A DNA stretch of 64,000 nt from the NCBI RefSeq assembly GCF_045862395.1, contig NZ_AP023087.1, positions 1,612,001-1,676,000 on the forward strand, read 5' to 3'. Shown here in pieces: positions 33,359 to 41,877 of this stretch. Origin of the DNA: Marinicellulosiphila megalodicopiae (GTDB lineage: Bacteria; Pseudomonadota; Gammaproteobacteria; Pseudomonadales; Natronospirillaceae). Every line of letters begins with the position of its first letter. Within the stretch, counting starts at the first letter, position 1. The translations under genes and the position numbers were made by a program. The notes beneath the pieces are model-generated. The model saw only the letters and a program-made list of their open reading frames with translations, made no database searches and had not been told where the DNA came from.

Positions 33359-34194
33359 TTAAAAATTTACTATCTCAATATTGTAACTTTCTTTCTTTAA
33401 TTTTGCCTTTTTTAATATGATATTAGGGTTAACTGAGTGGGCTATATTTTTTATCAATGTTTGTTGGTCGTCTGGCATTTTATCACCGACGACTATTTCT
33501 AATAATGAGTTTGGGGTGTAACTGTGTGAGTTGTTTTTATTAAGGCTGAGGATTCTAATTTCGTTTTCGTATTTCCATGATTTTGATTTTGTGGAAATTG
33601 AAGTTAATAACTCATCCAAAATGAAAAGTCATTAGTTCCAAATAGGGAGCTTGATTTAAGAAGTTTGCTTATTTTAAAGGTGTTAGGTTTTTCTTTATAT
33701 TTTACTTCAGCGAATGTTTGTTTTTGATTTTGTGAATAAGTAAATTTCGATTTAATTTTTTCTCTGTCAAATACCATACAAAATCCTCGTAATCCATCGG
33801 CATAATGGGACCACATTAAGTTTTCATAAATAGGATCATTATTTTGTGTGTGTTGAGACATACAGAATATTTTTGAAGATTTCATTATATCTAATGCTAT
33901 TTCCATTTCTTTTTTTGCTGCTTCCACTAGGAATTTACGAGTTCCAATTTCGTCTTCTGTACATTGTATGTCATTTAAGAATTTTTCTTTTTCCTTTGTA
34001 TTAATGTTTTTGTCTTCATTCCATGAAATGGTTTTAAACTTTTTAAATTCAGGTTCAGTTATTGACTTATCAATTTTGCATGCCCCTTCAAAGGGATCAT
34101 TAAAGTCATTTAAGCTTGAGAACCAAAAATTCGAATTAGCTAATGAGCTTAAACTATATGTATCGACAGATCTGAATTTATACAACTTAGACAT
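33359..34194 (-). pseudogene. DUF2971 protein, frameshifted
   Basis: The first part (34194-33604) has the DUF2971 opening LYKFRSVDTYSLSSLANSNF with FNDPFEG and the central WSHYADGLRGFCMVFD. It stops after FGTNDFSFWMSY. The overlapping next frame (33619-33359) continues the family (DELLTSISTKSKSWKYENEIRIL). Adding one T to the TTTT at about 33620 on the coding strand restores a protein of about 278 aa. It starts 16 bp after the methyltransferase stop with AAAGGA before the ATG, so it belongs to that operon. Mutation, programmed frameshift or sequencing error are all possible. Confidence 0.78.
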
Positions 34195-34210
34195 TTATTG
34201 TATCCTTTGA

Positions 34211-35788
34211 TTAGTCGTTTGTTTTATCTAATAACTCTTTGATAGTTTCACCAAGCGCAAGCCCTAGTAGCGGAGGTACAGCATTACCAACTTGAGTATA
34301 TTGAGGTACTTCAAATCGTCTCATCTTTCCACCAGTTGTAACTTTAGATCTAAATTCATATCCATCAGGAAACGATTGGATTCTAGCCATTTCACGTACT
34401 GTTAGTGTCCGTAACTCGTTTTCATCGTAATGACAGCCGTCATCAGGTATAGAGAGTGCAGCAGGTGCGGGCAGCTCTCTTATTAATGCTTTTTGTGTTT
34501 GTTTTTTTGTTGAATGCGATTGAAAGAAGATAACTAGATCAAATGCAGTTTTGATTTTTTTTAACTTACCGTCTTCTTGTAAAAATTTAAACCCTTTTAA
34601 TTGGCTCCATGCTAAATCCGTTAATACGGTAGTTTTGCCTTTTAAAACATCGGTGACTTCTTTTCTAATAGGTTTGTCACATTCGTTTAGTATTTGATAA
34701 ATTCTAAATCTGCGTTTAACTAATTCATTATTATTACGTGGTTCGTGGTTTGATAAAGGTTGATCTGTAGGGATTATTTCACTGAAAGTTTCATTTAATT
34801 GTTCGATATAGTTTGAAACAGGGTCAGGGTGTTTAAATTTAATATCTCCTAACGCATCTTCCACTGAAACTTGATCTTTGTTTACTAGATTATGTAGAAA
34901 AGATTCTTCGAAGTAATGTAAATCAAGTGGTTTTTGAGCATCAAAATATCTGAAGTCAGTAATGTTGGTGTCTACACCTTTTTTACAGTTTTTGAGCAGG
35001 TTTAATCCATAAGAAAAAAGTTCAGTTTCTAATTCATCAAAATTTTTAGAAATTTCATTAAATACATTTTTTCGAACACCAATCATAATAAATCGTGGTC
35101 GGTTTTGTGCAACTCCTGCAAGCCTTGCATTGATGTGCAAACATAAAGGCACATAGCCTTTTTCAGCAAAAGCTTTAGACACTTCAAACCAAGCATGATA
35201 GCTAATGCCGTCTTCTTTAAATGGTCTTAGTATTCCAGTGACATTCTCTAGTAGTACAATTTTAGGGCGAACGTGATCCACGAATTGTGCAAATTCCCAT
35301 GGTAATGAGTTTTTATCACAATCTTTTTTGCGTAAACCAGCAAGGCTAAAGCTTTGGCAGGGTGGTCCACCAGACACTAGATCGACACCTGTACTCGCAA
35401 ATCCTGTTTTAAGGGCGTTAGAAAACTTCTTGTTTTTAGCTAATAGTTGATTCAAATGAATGATGTTACCCACTACTAAATTGCCTTTAAGCTCATTGAT
35501 ATTCGACGGTATATCTGAAATACCTTCATTAAGCTCAGGGTAATGGAGTGGGTTTTCTCTCAAGCGCTTGGTAAGGCTGTCGTGTCGACTGCTAATCCAG
35601 AAGGTTCTTTCTGCTTTCCTGTCAGATTCTCCTAATTCCTTTAGGTTTTCATTTAATAGGTTGTATGCAAATGTCTCAGAGGCCATTGGTGATAGTTCAT
35701 TGGCTAGTTTTAATGTGAATCCTGCTTTCTCTAGGCCTAGACTTAATCCGCCGCAACCAGAAAATAACTCAATATGGTTCAATTTCAA
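34211..35788 (-). CDS. C5-cytosine DNA methyltransferase
   Basis: 525 aa. Motif I IELFSGCGGLSLGLEKAG (residues 6-23), motif IV GGPPCQSFS with catalytic C144, motif VI ENVTG (181), motif VIII QNRPRFIMIG, and motif X TQVGNAVPPLLG near the end. PCQ normally lies near residue 75-80, so about 65 extra residues are inserted between motifs I and IV. The frame has no ATG at its start; TTG 35788 or 35782 (AGAGGT 7 bases before) must be used. Divergent from the DUF262 gene with a 250-bp shared promoter region. No Vsr gene is adjacent. Likely the protective arm of a restriction-like system. Confidence 0.92.
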   Translation of the reverse strand: MKLNHIELFSGCGGLSLGLEKAGFTLKLANELSPMASETFAYNLLNENLKELGESDRKAERTFWISSRHDSLTKRLRENPLHYPELNEGISDIPSNINELKGNLVVGNIIHLNQLLAKNKKFSNALKTGFASTGVDLVSGGPPCQSFSLAGLRKKDCDKNSLPWEFAQFVDHVRPKIVLLENVTGILRPFKEDGISYHAWFEVSKAFAEKGYVPLCLHINARLAGVAQNRPRFIMIGVRKNVFNEISKNFDELETELFSYGLNLLKNCKKGVDTNITDFRYFDAQKPLDLHYFEESFLHNLVNKDQVSVEDALGDIKFKHPDPVSNYIEQLNETFSEIIPTDQPLSNHEPRNNNELVKRRFRIYQILNECDKPIRKEVTDVLKGKTTVLTDLAWSQLKGFKFLQEDGKLKKIKTAFDLVIFFQSHSTKKQTQKALIRELPAPAALSIPDDGCHYDENELRTLTVREMARIQSFPDGYEFRSKVTTGGKMRRFEVPQYTQVGNAVPPLLGLALGETIKELLDKTND

Positions 35789-36039
35789 TACCTCTAATAC
35801 TTGATTGGAGGTATTCTAATTCAAATTGTTCTGTAAGTCCAGGATTGTTATGTTGCGTTGTATAAAATAATATAGGGCAATAATAGATTGTTTTATTATT
35901 TACGAGTTCAACAAATAGGTTTAAATATTAGGTATAATAATTTTGCTTGACTATATATCTATTGGTGTTGAGCCGAACAGTTTTATTACCCTCGAATTAT
36001 TTCAAAATCTTGTTATTGATCAAAAAAGGACCCTTAGTT

Positions 36040-37614
36040 ATGAATGTTAGAGATCTTACCCCTGCTGAATCTGAAAAAATTGAAGTCTTAAAAAGTTCAA
36101 AAATCGATTTTGAATTATTATTCTTAACTGATACAGCGCTAAATAAAAGTATTTTAGATGCTACAGCACCTGTAGTTGAATTATTAAAAAATAAACAAGT
36201 ACATAACTATGATTCTCAGGTTAATGGTTCTGAACACAAAGTAATGCTGCCATGTATTATTTTGAGTAATGGTGTTCTTGAGGAAACTAAAGCTTCGCTA
36301 TACCGAGCAAATACTAGGGGGGATACACGCTTTTGGCCTGGGAGATTTCATAATTTTGCCTCACACGATCAGGTTTTTGCATTATTTATCGAAAATAACA
36401 ATATTGTAGTTTTAAATTTATCTGACGGTGAAGTGCTTGATTCAAGTGAAAACTCTGCCGTATTTGAAATATTAGATCGTATTAAATACGATTCAACTGA
36501 ATTTATCGGTGTTCCAGAATTTGGGGATGAGACAGAAGTTGATGACCCAGTTAGTAGTGAACTTGATGAGCCATCTAGATTCGAAGTGTCAAGTTATGGT
36601 TGGGATAGTGATGTTGAAGGACTTGTGAAAAGACTGAATCGAGGTGATATTAAATTACCCCGTTTTCAACGTGGTTTTGTTTGGAGCCCTGTAGAACAAT
36701 CTAGATTTATTGAATCCTTGATACTCGGATTGCCTGTGCCAAATATCTTTCTTGCACTTGATCGTGACACCAAAAGTTTAAATATCGTAGATGGACAACA
36801 ACGACTAAAGACACTTCAGCGATATTTGGGTGGTGAATTTGCAATATCTAACAGCAAAAAAATTCATGAGGATCTTCGTGGTTGTTATTACAATCGTAAT
36901 GTTGCTAAAGGGAAAAAATCTAAAATATTAGATGATGCTGATGAGAGGACATTAAGTGATTCTATTTTACATAGTATAGTGATAAAGCCTGATCCTTCGT
37001 CGGATAGCCTTGAATACGGTCAGGAATATAATAACGCAGTAGTGCAGATATTCAGAAGATTGAATACGAGTGGAAAAGCTTTGCAACCTCAAGAGGTAAG
37101 ATCGTGTATTTTTTATGGTGCATTTGATGAACTTATCCATGAGTTAAATGATAACAAAGCGTGGCGTGAATTTTTCGGTGCCGTACATGGTAGGTATAAG
37201 GATGTTGAAACTATTTTGCGTTTTTTTGCATTGTATGAAAATTTCGAAAATTATAAAGCGCCGATGCCTAGTTTTCTCGATAAATATATGGAGAAAAACC
37301 GTAGTATAGATAATGTCAAGAAATCAGAATTGAAAGATATTTTTGAAAGTGTGATAACACTTCTTTTGGATGCTTGCGGTCCATTGTTATTTAAAACAAG
37401 TACAACTTTTCTTTTATCAAAATTTGATGCAATAACTGTTGGTTTAGCGAAAGCTTTACATGAAGGTGTTACTTTTGAAAATTCTGAAATTATTTCTAAA
37501 GTAGAGCAGTTACTTGAAAATAAGGCTTACATAGACTCTACAGTTGAGTTTATAAATGATACTGGTAATGTAACTGGTAGAATTAAAGCAGCAATAGAAA
37601 TATTTAAAGGGTAG
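36040..37614 (+). CDS. DUF262 (GmrS/ParB-like) domain protein
   Basis: 524 aa. An unassigned N-terminal domain (residues 1 to about 170), then a DUF262 domain with LPRFQRGFVWSP (206) and the nucleotide-site motif VDGQQRLKTL (251-255 for DGQQR), and RRLNTSGKALQPQEVR further on. In GmrSD type IV restriction the DUF262 part hydrolyses NTP, but here no DUF1524 nuclease domain is seen at the C-terminus. Start ATG 36040 was chosen for AAAGGA nine bases upstream; an upstream ATG-less extension is unlikely. The HEPN gene follows by 4 bp, so the two form a unit. Confidence 0.88.
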   Translation: MNVRDLTPAESEKIEVLKSSKIDFELLFLTDTALNKSILDATAPVVELLKNKQVHNYDSQVNGSEHKVMLPCIILSNGVLEETKASLYRANTRGDTRFWPGRFHNFASHDQVFALFIENNNIVVLNLSDGEVLDSSENSAVFEILDRIKYDSTEFIGVPEFGDETEVDDPVSSELDEPSRFEVSSYGWDSDVEGLVKRLNRGDIKLPRFQRGFVWSPVEQSRFIESLILGLPVPNIFLALDRDTKSLNIVDGQQRLKTLQRYLGGEFAISNSKKIHEDLRGCYYNRNVAKGKKSKILDDADERTLSDSILHSIVIKPDPSSDSLEYGQEYNNAVVQIFRRLNTSGKALQPQEVRSCIFYGAFDELIHELNDNKAWREFFGAVHGRYKDVETILRFFALYENFENYKAPMPSFLDKYMEKNRSIDNVKKSELKDIFESVITLLLDACGPLLFKTSTTFLLSKFDAITVGLAKALHEGVTFENSEIISKVEQLLENKAYIDSTVEFINDTGNVTGRIKAAIEIFKG

Positions 37615-37618
37615 AGTT

Positions 37619-38122
37619 ATGGCATCTCAATCTCGTTCACGTTCACGTCATCAAGCTCATGACAAATACAGGCAAAGAATTAATCAATTATTTAATACCT
37701 ATGAAAAAGTTGTGGATCTAGAGGAACAGGCGCATAGCGCAAAGTATCTGGCGGTTCTAATATCTGGGTATCTAGAGCAAGCGATAAAGGAATTGTTATT
37801 GCATTATACATCTCAGGGGGCTATGTCTCAGATATCAAATTATGTTGAACAAACATGGCCAATATCTAGAAATATGAAAACCCAAAATATAAAAATGATT
37901 CTTAGTCAATTTGATGAAAAATGGGGTGATGATTTTCAGTGTTTATTTGTAAATGATGAGAAAAAAAAAGGGCATATTAATTCAATAGTTGAATGGCGTA
38001 ACAGTATTGCTCATGGCAAAGAAGGTAATACCTTAGGTGTGACAATTGTATCTGTTAAACAAGCATTCAAAACAATTATAGAGTTAGTTACATTTGTTGA
38101 GAGTAAAGTCAAACCACAATAA
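37619..38122 (+). CDS. HEPN-domain ribonuclease-like protein
   Basis: 167 aa, all-helical. The HEPN RNase motif RX4H is present as RNSIAH (R127 to H132) within IVEWRNSIAHGKEG, the layout of RiboL-PSP/MAE_28990-type HEPN proteins. N-terminus is Ser/Arg-rich (SQSRSRSRHQ). It starts 4 bp after the DUF262 stop. HEPN RNases with this motif act as toxins or abortive-infection effectors; here the partner DUF262 protein may control it (inference). Confidence 0.8.
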   Translation: MASQSRSRSRHQAHDKYRQRINQLFNTYEKVVDLEEQAHSAKYLAVLISGYLEQAIKELLLHYTSQGAMSQISNYVEQTWPISRNMKTQNIKMILSQFDEKWGDDFQCLFVNDEKKKGHINSIVEWRNSIAHGKEGNTLGVTIVSVKQAFKTIIELVTFVESKVKPQ

Positions 38123-38260
38123 TAAACAGGCCTAGGGTCTAATAAACAGGCCGAGAAGTGAAGGGGTTAGAAGTGAAGGGGGTCAAGTCGCTTGCTTCAC
38201 AAAGGAAACCAATGGGGTCAAGACGTAAATTTTATATAGACACCCATAAATAATCTTCAT
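38123..38260. repeat. Intergenic elements of the GGGGTCAAGTC family
   Basis: AATAAACAGGCC occurs twice (about 38122 and 38140), GAAGTGAAGGGG twice, followed by GGGGTCAAGTCGCTTGCTTC (about 38178) and GGGGTCAAGACG ... ATAGACACCCATAAATAATC. Related to the tandem copies at 41291. These resemble the extragenic sequences left by REP-associated Y1 transposases, but no transposase is in the window. Confidence 0.7.
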
Positions 38261-38383
38261 CGGTGTCGATTCTATAATCTTGACTATTTTAAATTAAAGG
38301 TTTTAGATTCCCCTCCCCTCAGGTAGCATAAATAAGATAACTTTATGTACAACTAAATGAGAAAAAACAGTTGTGTTATGTCA

Positions 38384-40045
38384 TTAATATTTCAACTGAT
38401 CAAGTCCGCAAAATGGATCAATGGCCGCTTGATCATTAAAATTAATTTCACCTACTAATGCATCCACCACTGCTTGTTGTACATCAGAATTCGGGCAGTA
38501 TGCATTAATATAGACAGGCACAGAAGGTGCGTCATACAGTAAATATGGATGTCCAAATGATACCATTACTGTTGGTAAGTCAACCCAAGGACGGTACATT
38601 GATTCCATAAACCCTGCGTGTAATGACAACCAATCTATGTATATTCTGGATTTTAATAAACCTGATTCATTAGAAAATAAATATAAAATCCAATCATAGT
38701 TTTCGGGTTGTAATGAAATGCCTGCTTTAAACTCTACTACCTCAAATCCTTTTTTAATTAACATTTCATTTACTTGTAATGGGATAGGGTGCGGTGAAAA
38801 AATATTTTTGATGCCTTCGGATATAATTAATACTCGTTTTTTTGATTCAACAGTAATGGGTAAGAAATCGGATTTATTTTTAACGAGATGTGGTGTGCTT
38901 CGATTTATTTTTTTAATGTTTTTGGCGTAATCCGATTGGGTTAATTGTTTGAAGGCATCAACTGATAAATCCTGTGATGGGTGATGTAAATTTAAAGAGG
39001 CTTTCATGGCTAAAATTCGTAATACTGATTGCTCTAATCGAGCTTCAGATAATTGACCGTTCCGTAATCCATTTAATAAAAAGTCAAAATCTTGTAATGG
39101 ATCTTGGCAAAATAAAAGCATGTCACATCCGTTTTCTATGGTTTCGACGCACACTGTTTCTCGATTACTAAAGCTGCTCACGCCAGCCATGGTAGAAGCA
39201 TCAGAGACGACTAATCCATTAAAACCAAGTTCATCACGTAATAGGGTTTGATTAAGGTGTTTGTTAATGCTCGCTGGACGCCACCATTGTTCTTGGTTGT
39301 CTTCATATAATTTTGTGTATTGTGGTAGTGCAATGTGGGCAGACATAACGGCTTTTACATCATTATTAATCGCGGATTGATAGAGTTTGCCAAAACTTTG
39401 ATCCCATTGATCTTTTGTCATGGGGTTAACCGTAGTAACCAAGTGTTGATCTCGGTCGTCGAACCCTTCACCGGGCCAATGTTTAACGGTGGCGGCAATA
39501 TTATTTTGTTGTAAAATCTTAATGTTTGCCTGACTCATGCTTTTAATTAAATGGATATCACTGCCATAAGAGCGAGTGCCTACAATGGCGCTTTTAAATT
39601 TTTTATTGATGTCTATCACCGGTGTAAAAGACCAATTAATGCCAAGTAGTTTGGCCTCTTGTGCAATGACATTGGTGCAATAATCAACCGCTTTTTTATC
39701 GTTTAATCCGGCTAATGCTAATTGATTAGGCACCTGAGCACCAAAAGAAAAACTCATGCTGCCCCCTTCTAAATCAGAACTGATTAATAATGGGGTGTTA
39801 GATAAGTGACGAATTTTGTTGATGGTGTTTATTTCAGTTTCTAAACTGCCTGTGACAAATTTGGTAATAGCACCAGGTTGAATTTTTTTAATCATCGCTA
39901 ATTCATCTGGTGAGTTTTGCATCACCATTAAATTAAATAGCTGACCTATTTTTTGTTCGGTTGTAAAGTTTTTGTAAGTATCTTTTACCCATTTAATTGC
40001 TTGTTCATCTAAATAAAATGGGGCTTGTTTAAATGTGTTTAACAT
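38384..40045 (-). CDS. Glycoside hydrolase family 3 (NagZ-like)
   Basis: 553 aa. A GH3 TIM-barrel: KIGQLFNLMV, VKHWPGEGFDDRDQH (the NagZ-type KH(F/W)PG loop with a distal His) and the nucleophile Asp in GLVVSDASTMAGV. Residues from about 370 form the second domain typical of longer beta-N-acetylglucosaminidases. No signal peptide, so a cytosolic role in amino-sugar or peptidoglycan recycling is likely. AAGAGA precedes the ATG. Monocistronic. Confidence 0.88.
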   Translation of the reverse strand: MLNTFKQAPFYLDEQAIKWVKDTYKNFTTEQKIGQLFNLMVMQNSPDELAMIKKIQPGAITKFVTGSLETEINTINKIRHLSNTPLLISSDLEGGSMSFSFGAQVPNQLALAGLNDKKAVDYCTNVIAQEAKLLGINWSFTPVIDINKKFKSAIVGTRSYGSDIHLIKSMSQANIKILQQNNIAATVKHWPGEGFDDRDQHLVTTVNPMTKDQWDQSFGKLYQSAINNDVKAVMSAHIALPQYTKLYEDNQEQWWRPASINKHLNQTLLRDELGFNGLVVSDASTMAGVSSFSNRETVCVETIENGCDMLLFCQDPLQDFDFLLNGLRNGQLSEARLEQSVLRILAMKASLNLHHPSQDLSVDAFKQLTQSDYAKNIKKINRSTPHLVKNKSDFLPITVESKKRVLIISEGIKNIFSPHPIPLQVNEMLIKKGFEVVEFKAGISLQPENYDWILYLFSNESGLLKSRIYIDWLSLHAGFMESMYRPWVDLPTVMVSFGHPYLLYDAPSVPVYINAYCPNSDVQQAVVDALVGEINFNDQAAIDPFCGLDQLKY

Positions 40046-40138
40046 AAATATCTCTTTTTAATAATATATAAAGGTAAGTGGCATTGTTTTAGTCGTTTAG
40101 AAATATTGAATTATTCGTTTGATGTTCATGAGGTGTTT

Positions 40139-40672
40139 TTAACTGGCCATGAATTTTTCTAGTTTGGGTTTGATCGTTATCGTCATCACCACACTTAATA
40201 ATATTCCAATAGGAAGCGCAGTTAAAAATCCATTAAGCCAAGCATCAGCGTATAAATTAATATCCGAAAACCCAATATTACTTGCCGCAGTTGTCGCCGC
40301 CATAATGGATTCCATCATGATTGCCATCATCACACCCACAACTAAATTCTTTTTAAAAGTGGATAAATTAGGTAATAATTTTCCGACTATATAACTATTT
40401 GCTGTCATCAAAATAAAACCTGAAGGCACTAAAAAACAAACAGCTAATGCAAATGAGGTTAACCAATTTATAAAAAAGAGATCGGTGTAGCCTAAATTGA
40501 CAAGCGTCATAATCCCCGTTAAAGAGCCAGCCATTACCGTCACAATCGAAATGATCACCATTATTTTGTACAAGAGGGGTGTTTTCTTTCGTTTGTTTTT
40601 TATTGGCTGCGATGAAGAATTAGAATTAAATGTTGAAGTAGCCGATGGTTCTGTTTGTGAAGATTGGTTCAT
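40139..40672 (-). CDS. DUF2798 membrane protein
   Basis: 177 aa from the Met at 40672; the longer frame to 40786 would run over the MarR operators. A Ser/Gln-rich N-terminal 40 residues, then four hydrophobic segments arranged as two DUF2798 units (TGIMTLVNLGYTDLFFINWL and GFSDINLYADAWLNGFLTAL share the pattern). Divergent from marR, which probably represses it. Function unknown. Confidence 0.8.
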   Translation of the reverse strand: MNQSSQTEPSATSTFNSNSSSQPIKNKRKKTPLLYKIMVIISIVTVMAGSLTGIMTLVNLGYTDLFFINWLTSFALAVCFLVPSGFILMTANSYIVGKLLPNLSTFKKNLVVGVMMAIMMESIMAATTAASNIGFSDINLYADAWLNGFLTALPIGILLSVVMTITIKPKLEKFMAS

Positions 40673-40745
40673 ATCTAACGTCCTGATTGTGTTTGCTGTT
40701 ATGCAAACTTGAATTGCTATATAATTTATCTTATTTATTATATAG

Positions 40746-40786
40746 TTGACATCATCAATCATAATTGAGTTGGTTGACTTCGTCAA
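40746..40786. promoter_or_regulatory. Two tandem palindromic operators, probably for MarR
   Basis: TTGACATCATCAA (40746-40758) and TTGACTTCGTCAA (40774-40786): the same 13-bp near-palindrome, 28 bp apart, between the divergent DUF2798 and marR starts. MarR dimers typically bind such sites and autoregulate. The second site lies 19 bases before the marR ATG. Confidence 0.7.
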
Positions 40787-40805
40787 TCAAATACAAGGTA
40801 ATTTT

Positions 40806-41234
40806 ATGTCACAGCTTAACCCCGTCGATGTTACATTTCGTTTAATGTATGAATTAAAGAAAAGTATTCATCGTCAGATGGGTTACTTAGATTGCAGTCT
40901 AAACCCTGGGGATATTAATGTATTAAAGGAAATTGCATCCCATGATGGAAACATTACAGCGAATGAAATTGCGAATTTATTAAATCGAGATAAAGCACAA
41001 ATTACACGAATACTTATTTTATTAATTAAAGAAAACATGATTGAAAAACAAGCCAACCCCAATGATAAGCGTAGTCAATTTTTAGTTATGACCAACAGAG
41101 GTAAGGCGATACATCAACAGATTTCAAAAGTAGATCAATTGATGTTAGAGCAATTAGGTGAAGGTTTAAGTAAACAAGAATTGCAGACTTTCCAAAATTT
41201 GGCTGAGAAAATGATTTTGAATTTAGAGGTTTGA
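40806..41234 (+). CDS. MarR-family transcriptional regulator
   Basis: 142 aa from ATG 40806 (AAGG upstream). A winged-helix domain: ITANEIANLLNRDKAQITRILILLIKENMI followed by the wing (PNDKRSQFLVMTNRGKAI), which contains the family's D-x-R signature. Flanking helices would dimerise. Likely controls itself and the divergent DUF2798 gene through the tandem palindromes; ligand unknown. Confidence 0.92.
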   Translation: MSQLNPVDVTFRLMYELKKSIHRQMGYLDCSLNPGDINVLKEIASHDGNITANEIANLLNRDKAQITRILILLIKENMIEKQANPNDKRSQFLVMTNRGKAIHQQISKVDQLMLEQLGEGLSKQELQTFQNLAEKMILNLEV

Positions 41235-41290
41235 AGTCTCTTTACAGTCAAAATCCATCACATCGTCAAGGCTTGCAAACACCAAATGTA

Positions 41291-41554
41291 AGTGAAGGGG
41301 TCAAGTCGCTTGCTTCACAATACTTTTGAAATGAAAGAAAATCTTAGGCGTAGAGTGGCCGAGGGTCTGGCTTTATGTTTGACATAGACACCCAGAAATA
41401 AATAAATGAGATCTGGTTTACAAGTGAAGGGGTCAAGTCGCTTGCTTCACAATACTTTTGAAATGAAAGAAAATCTTAGGCGTAGAGTGGCCGAGGGTCT
41501 GGCTTTATGTTTGACATACACACCCAGAAATAAATAAATGAGATCTGGTTTACA
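41291..41554. repeat. 132-bp tandem duplication, two units
   Basis: Units 41291-41422 and 41423-41554 are identical except for one base (GACATAGACACCC versus GACATACACACCC). Each starts AGTGAAGGGGTCAAGTCGCT and contains GTTTGACATA(G/C)ACACCC. Related, diverged sequence is at 38160-38260 and 42625-42690. The near-identity shows a very recent event or active copying. It separates marR from the hairpin at 41572. Confidence 0.92.
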
Positions 41555-41571
41555 ATTTACATGACAGTTAA

Positions 41572-41605
41572 AAAAGGCTGAGATATTAAGCTATCTCAGC
41601 CTTTT
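41572..41605 (+). terminator. Rho-independent terminator, probably of marR
   Basis: AAAAGGCTGAGATA pairs with TATCTCAGCCTTTT over the loop TTAAGC, followed by CTGTTTT. It is 340 bp from the marR stop, with the tandem duplication between, which suggests the repeats were inserted between gene and terminator. Confidence 0.8.
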
Positions 41606-41689
41606 CTGTTTTAGGTGTAGTATCAGGTGTTGTATTAGTTTTTTGTACAATTGAAGTTTTTAATTCAGAGTTGGGCGCGTGTTATTATG

Positions 41690-41830
41690 GCCGAGGGTCA
41701 GGTCTTTATTTTGACATAGACCCCCAAATAAAATGCTTACTCAAAACCTAGAGTAAGCATTTAAACACCTAATAAACCCAGCCACATACCCAATCAACTC
41801 GAACACCGGGGGGGCAAGGCTCAGGCCTTT
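41690..41830. repeat. GGTCAGGTCTTTATTTTGACA elements and hairpin
   Basis: GAGGGTCAGGTCTTTATTTT then GACATAGACCCCC at about 41692-41726, and a degenerate GGCTCAGGCCTTTAGTTTGA CATA at about 41818. Between them AAATGCTTACTC (41731-41742) pairs with GAGTAAGCATTT (41751-41762). No gene in 41235-41877. Confidence 0.7.
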
Positions 41831-41877
41831 AGTTTGACATATGAATGGAGGTGATTACTTTTTCTTTTATTAAGGTT

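Noticed and set aside
31400..38122. Complete prophage or integrative element
   Set aside because: No integrase, att repeats, tRNA or structural phage gene is seen; only the S24 relics hint at former phage DNA.
41291..41554. CRISPR array
   Set aside because: Two long adjacent units without spacers; this is a tandem duplication.
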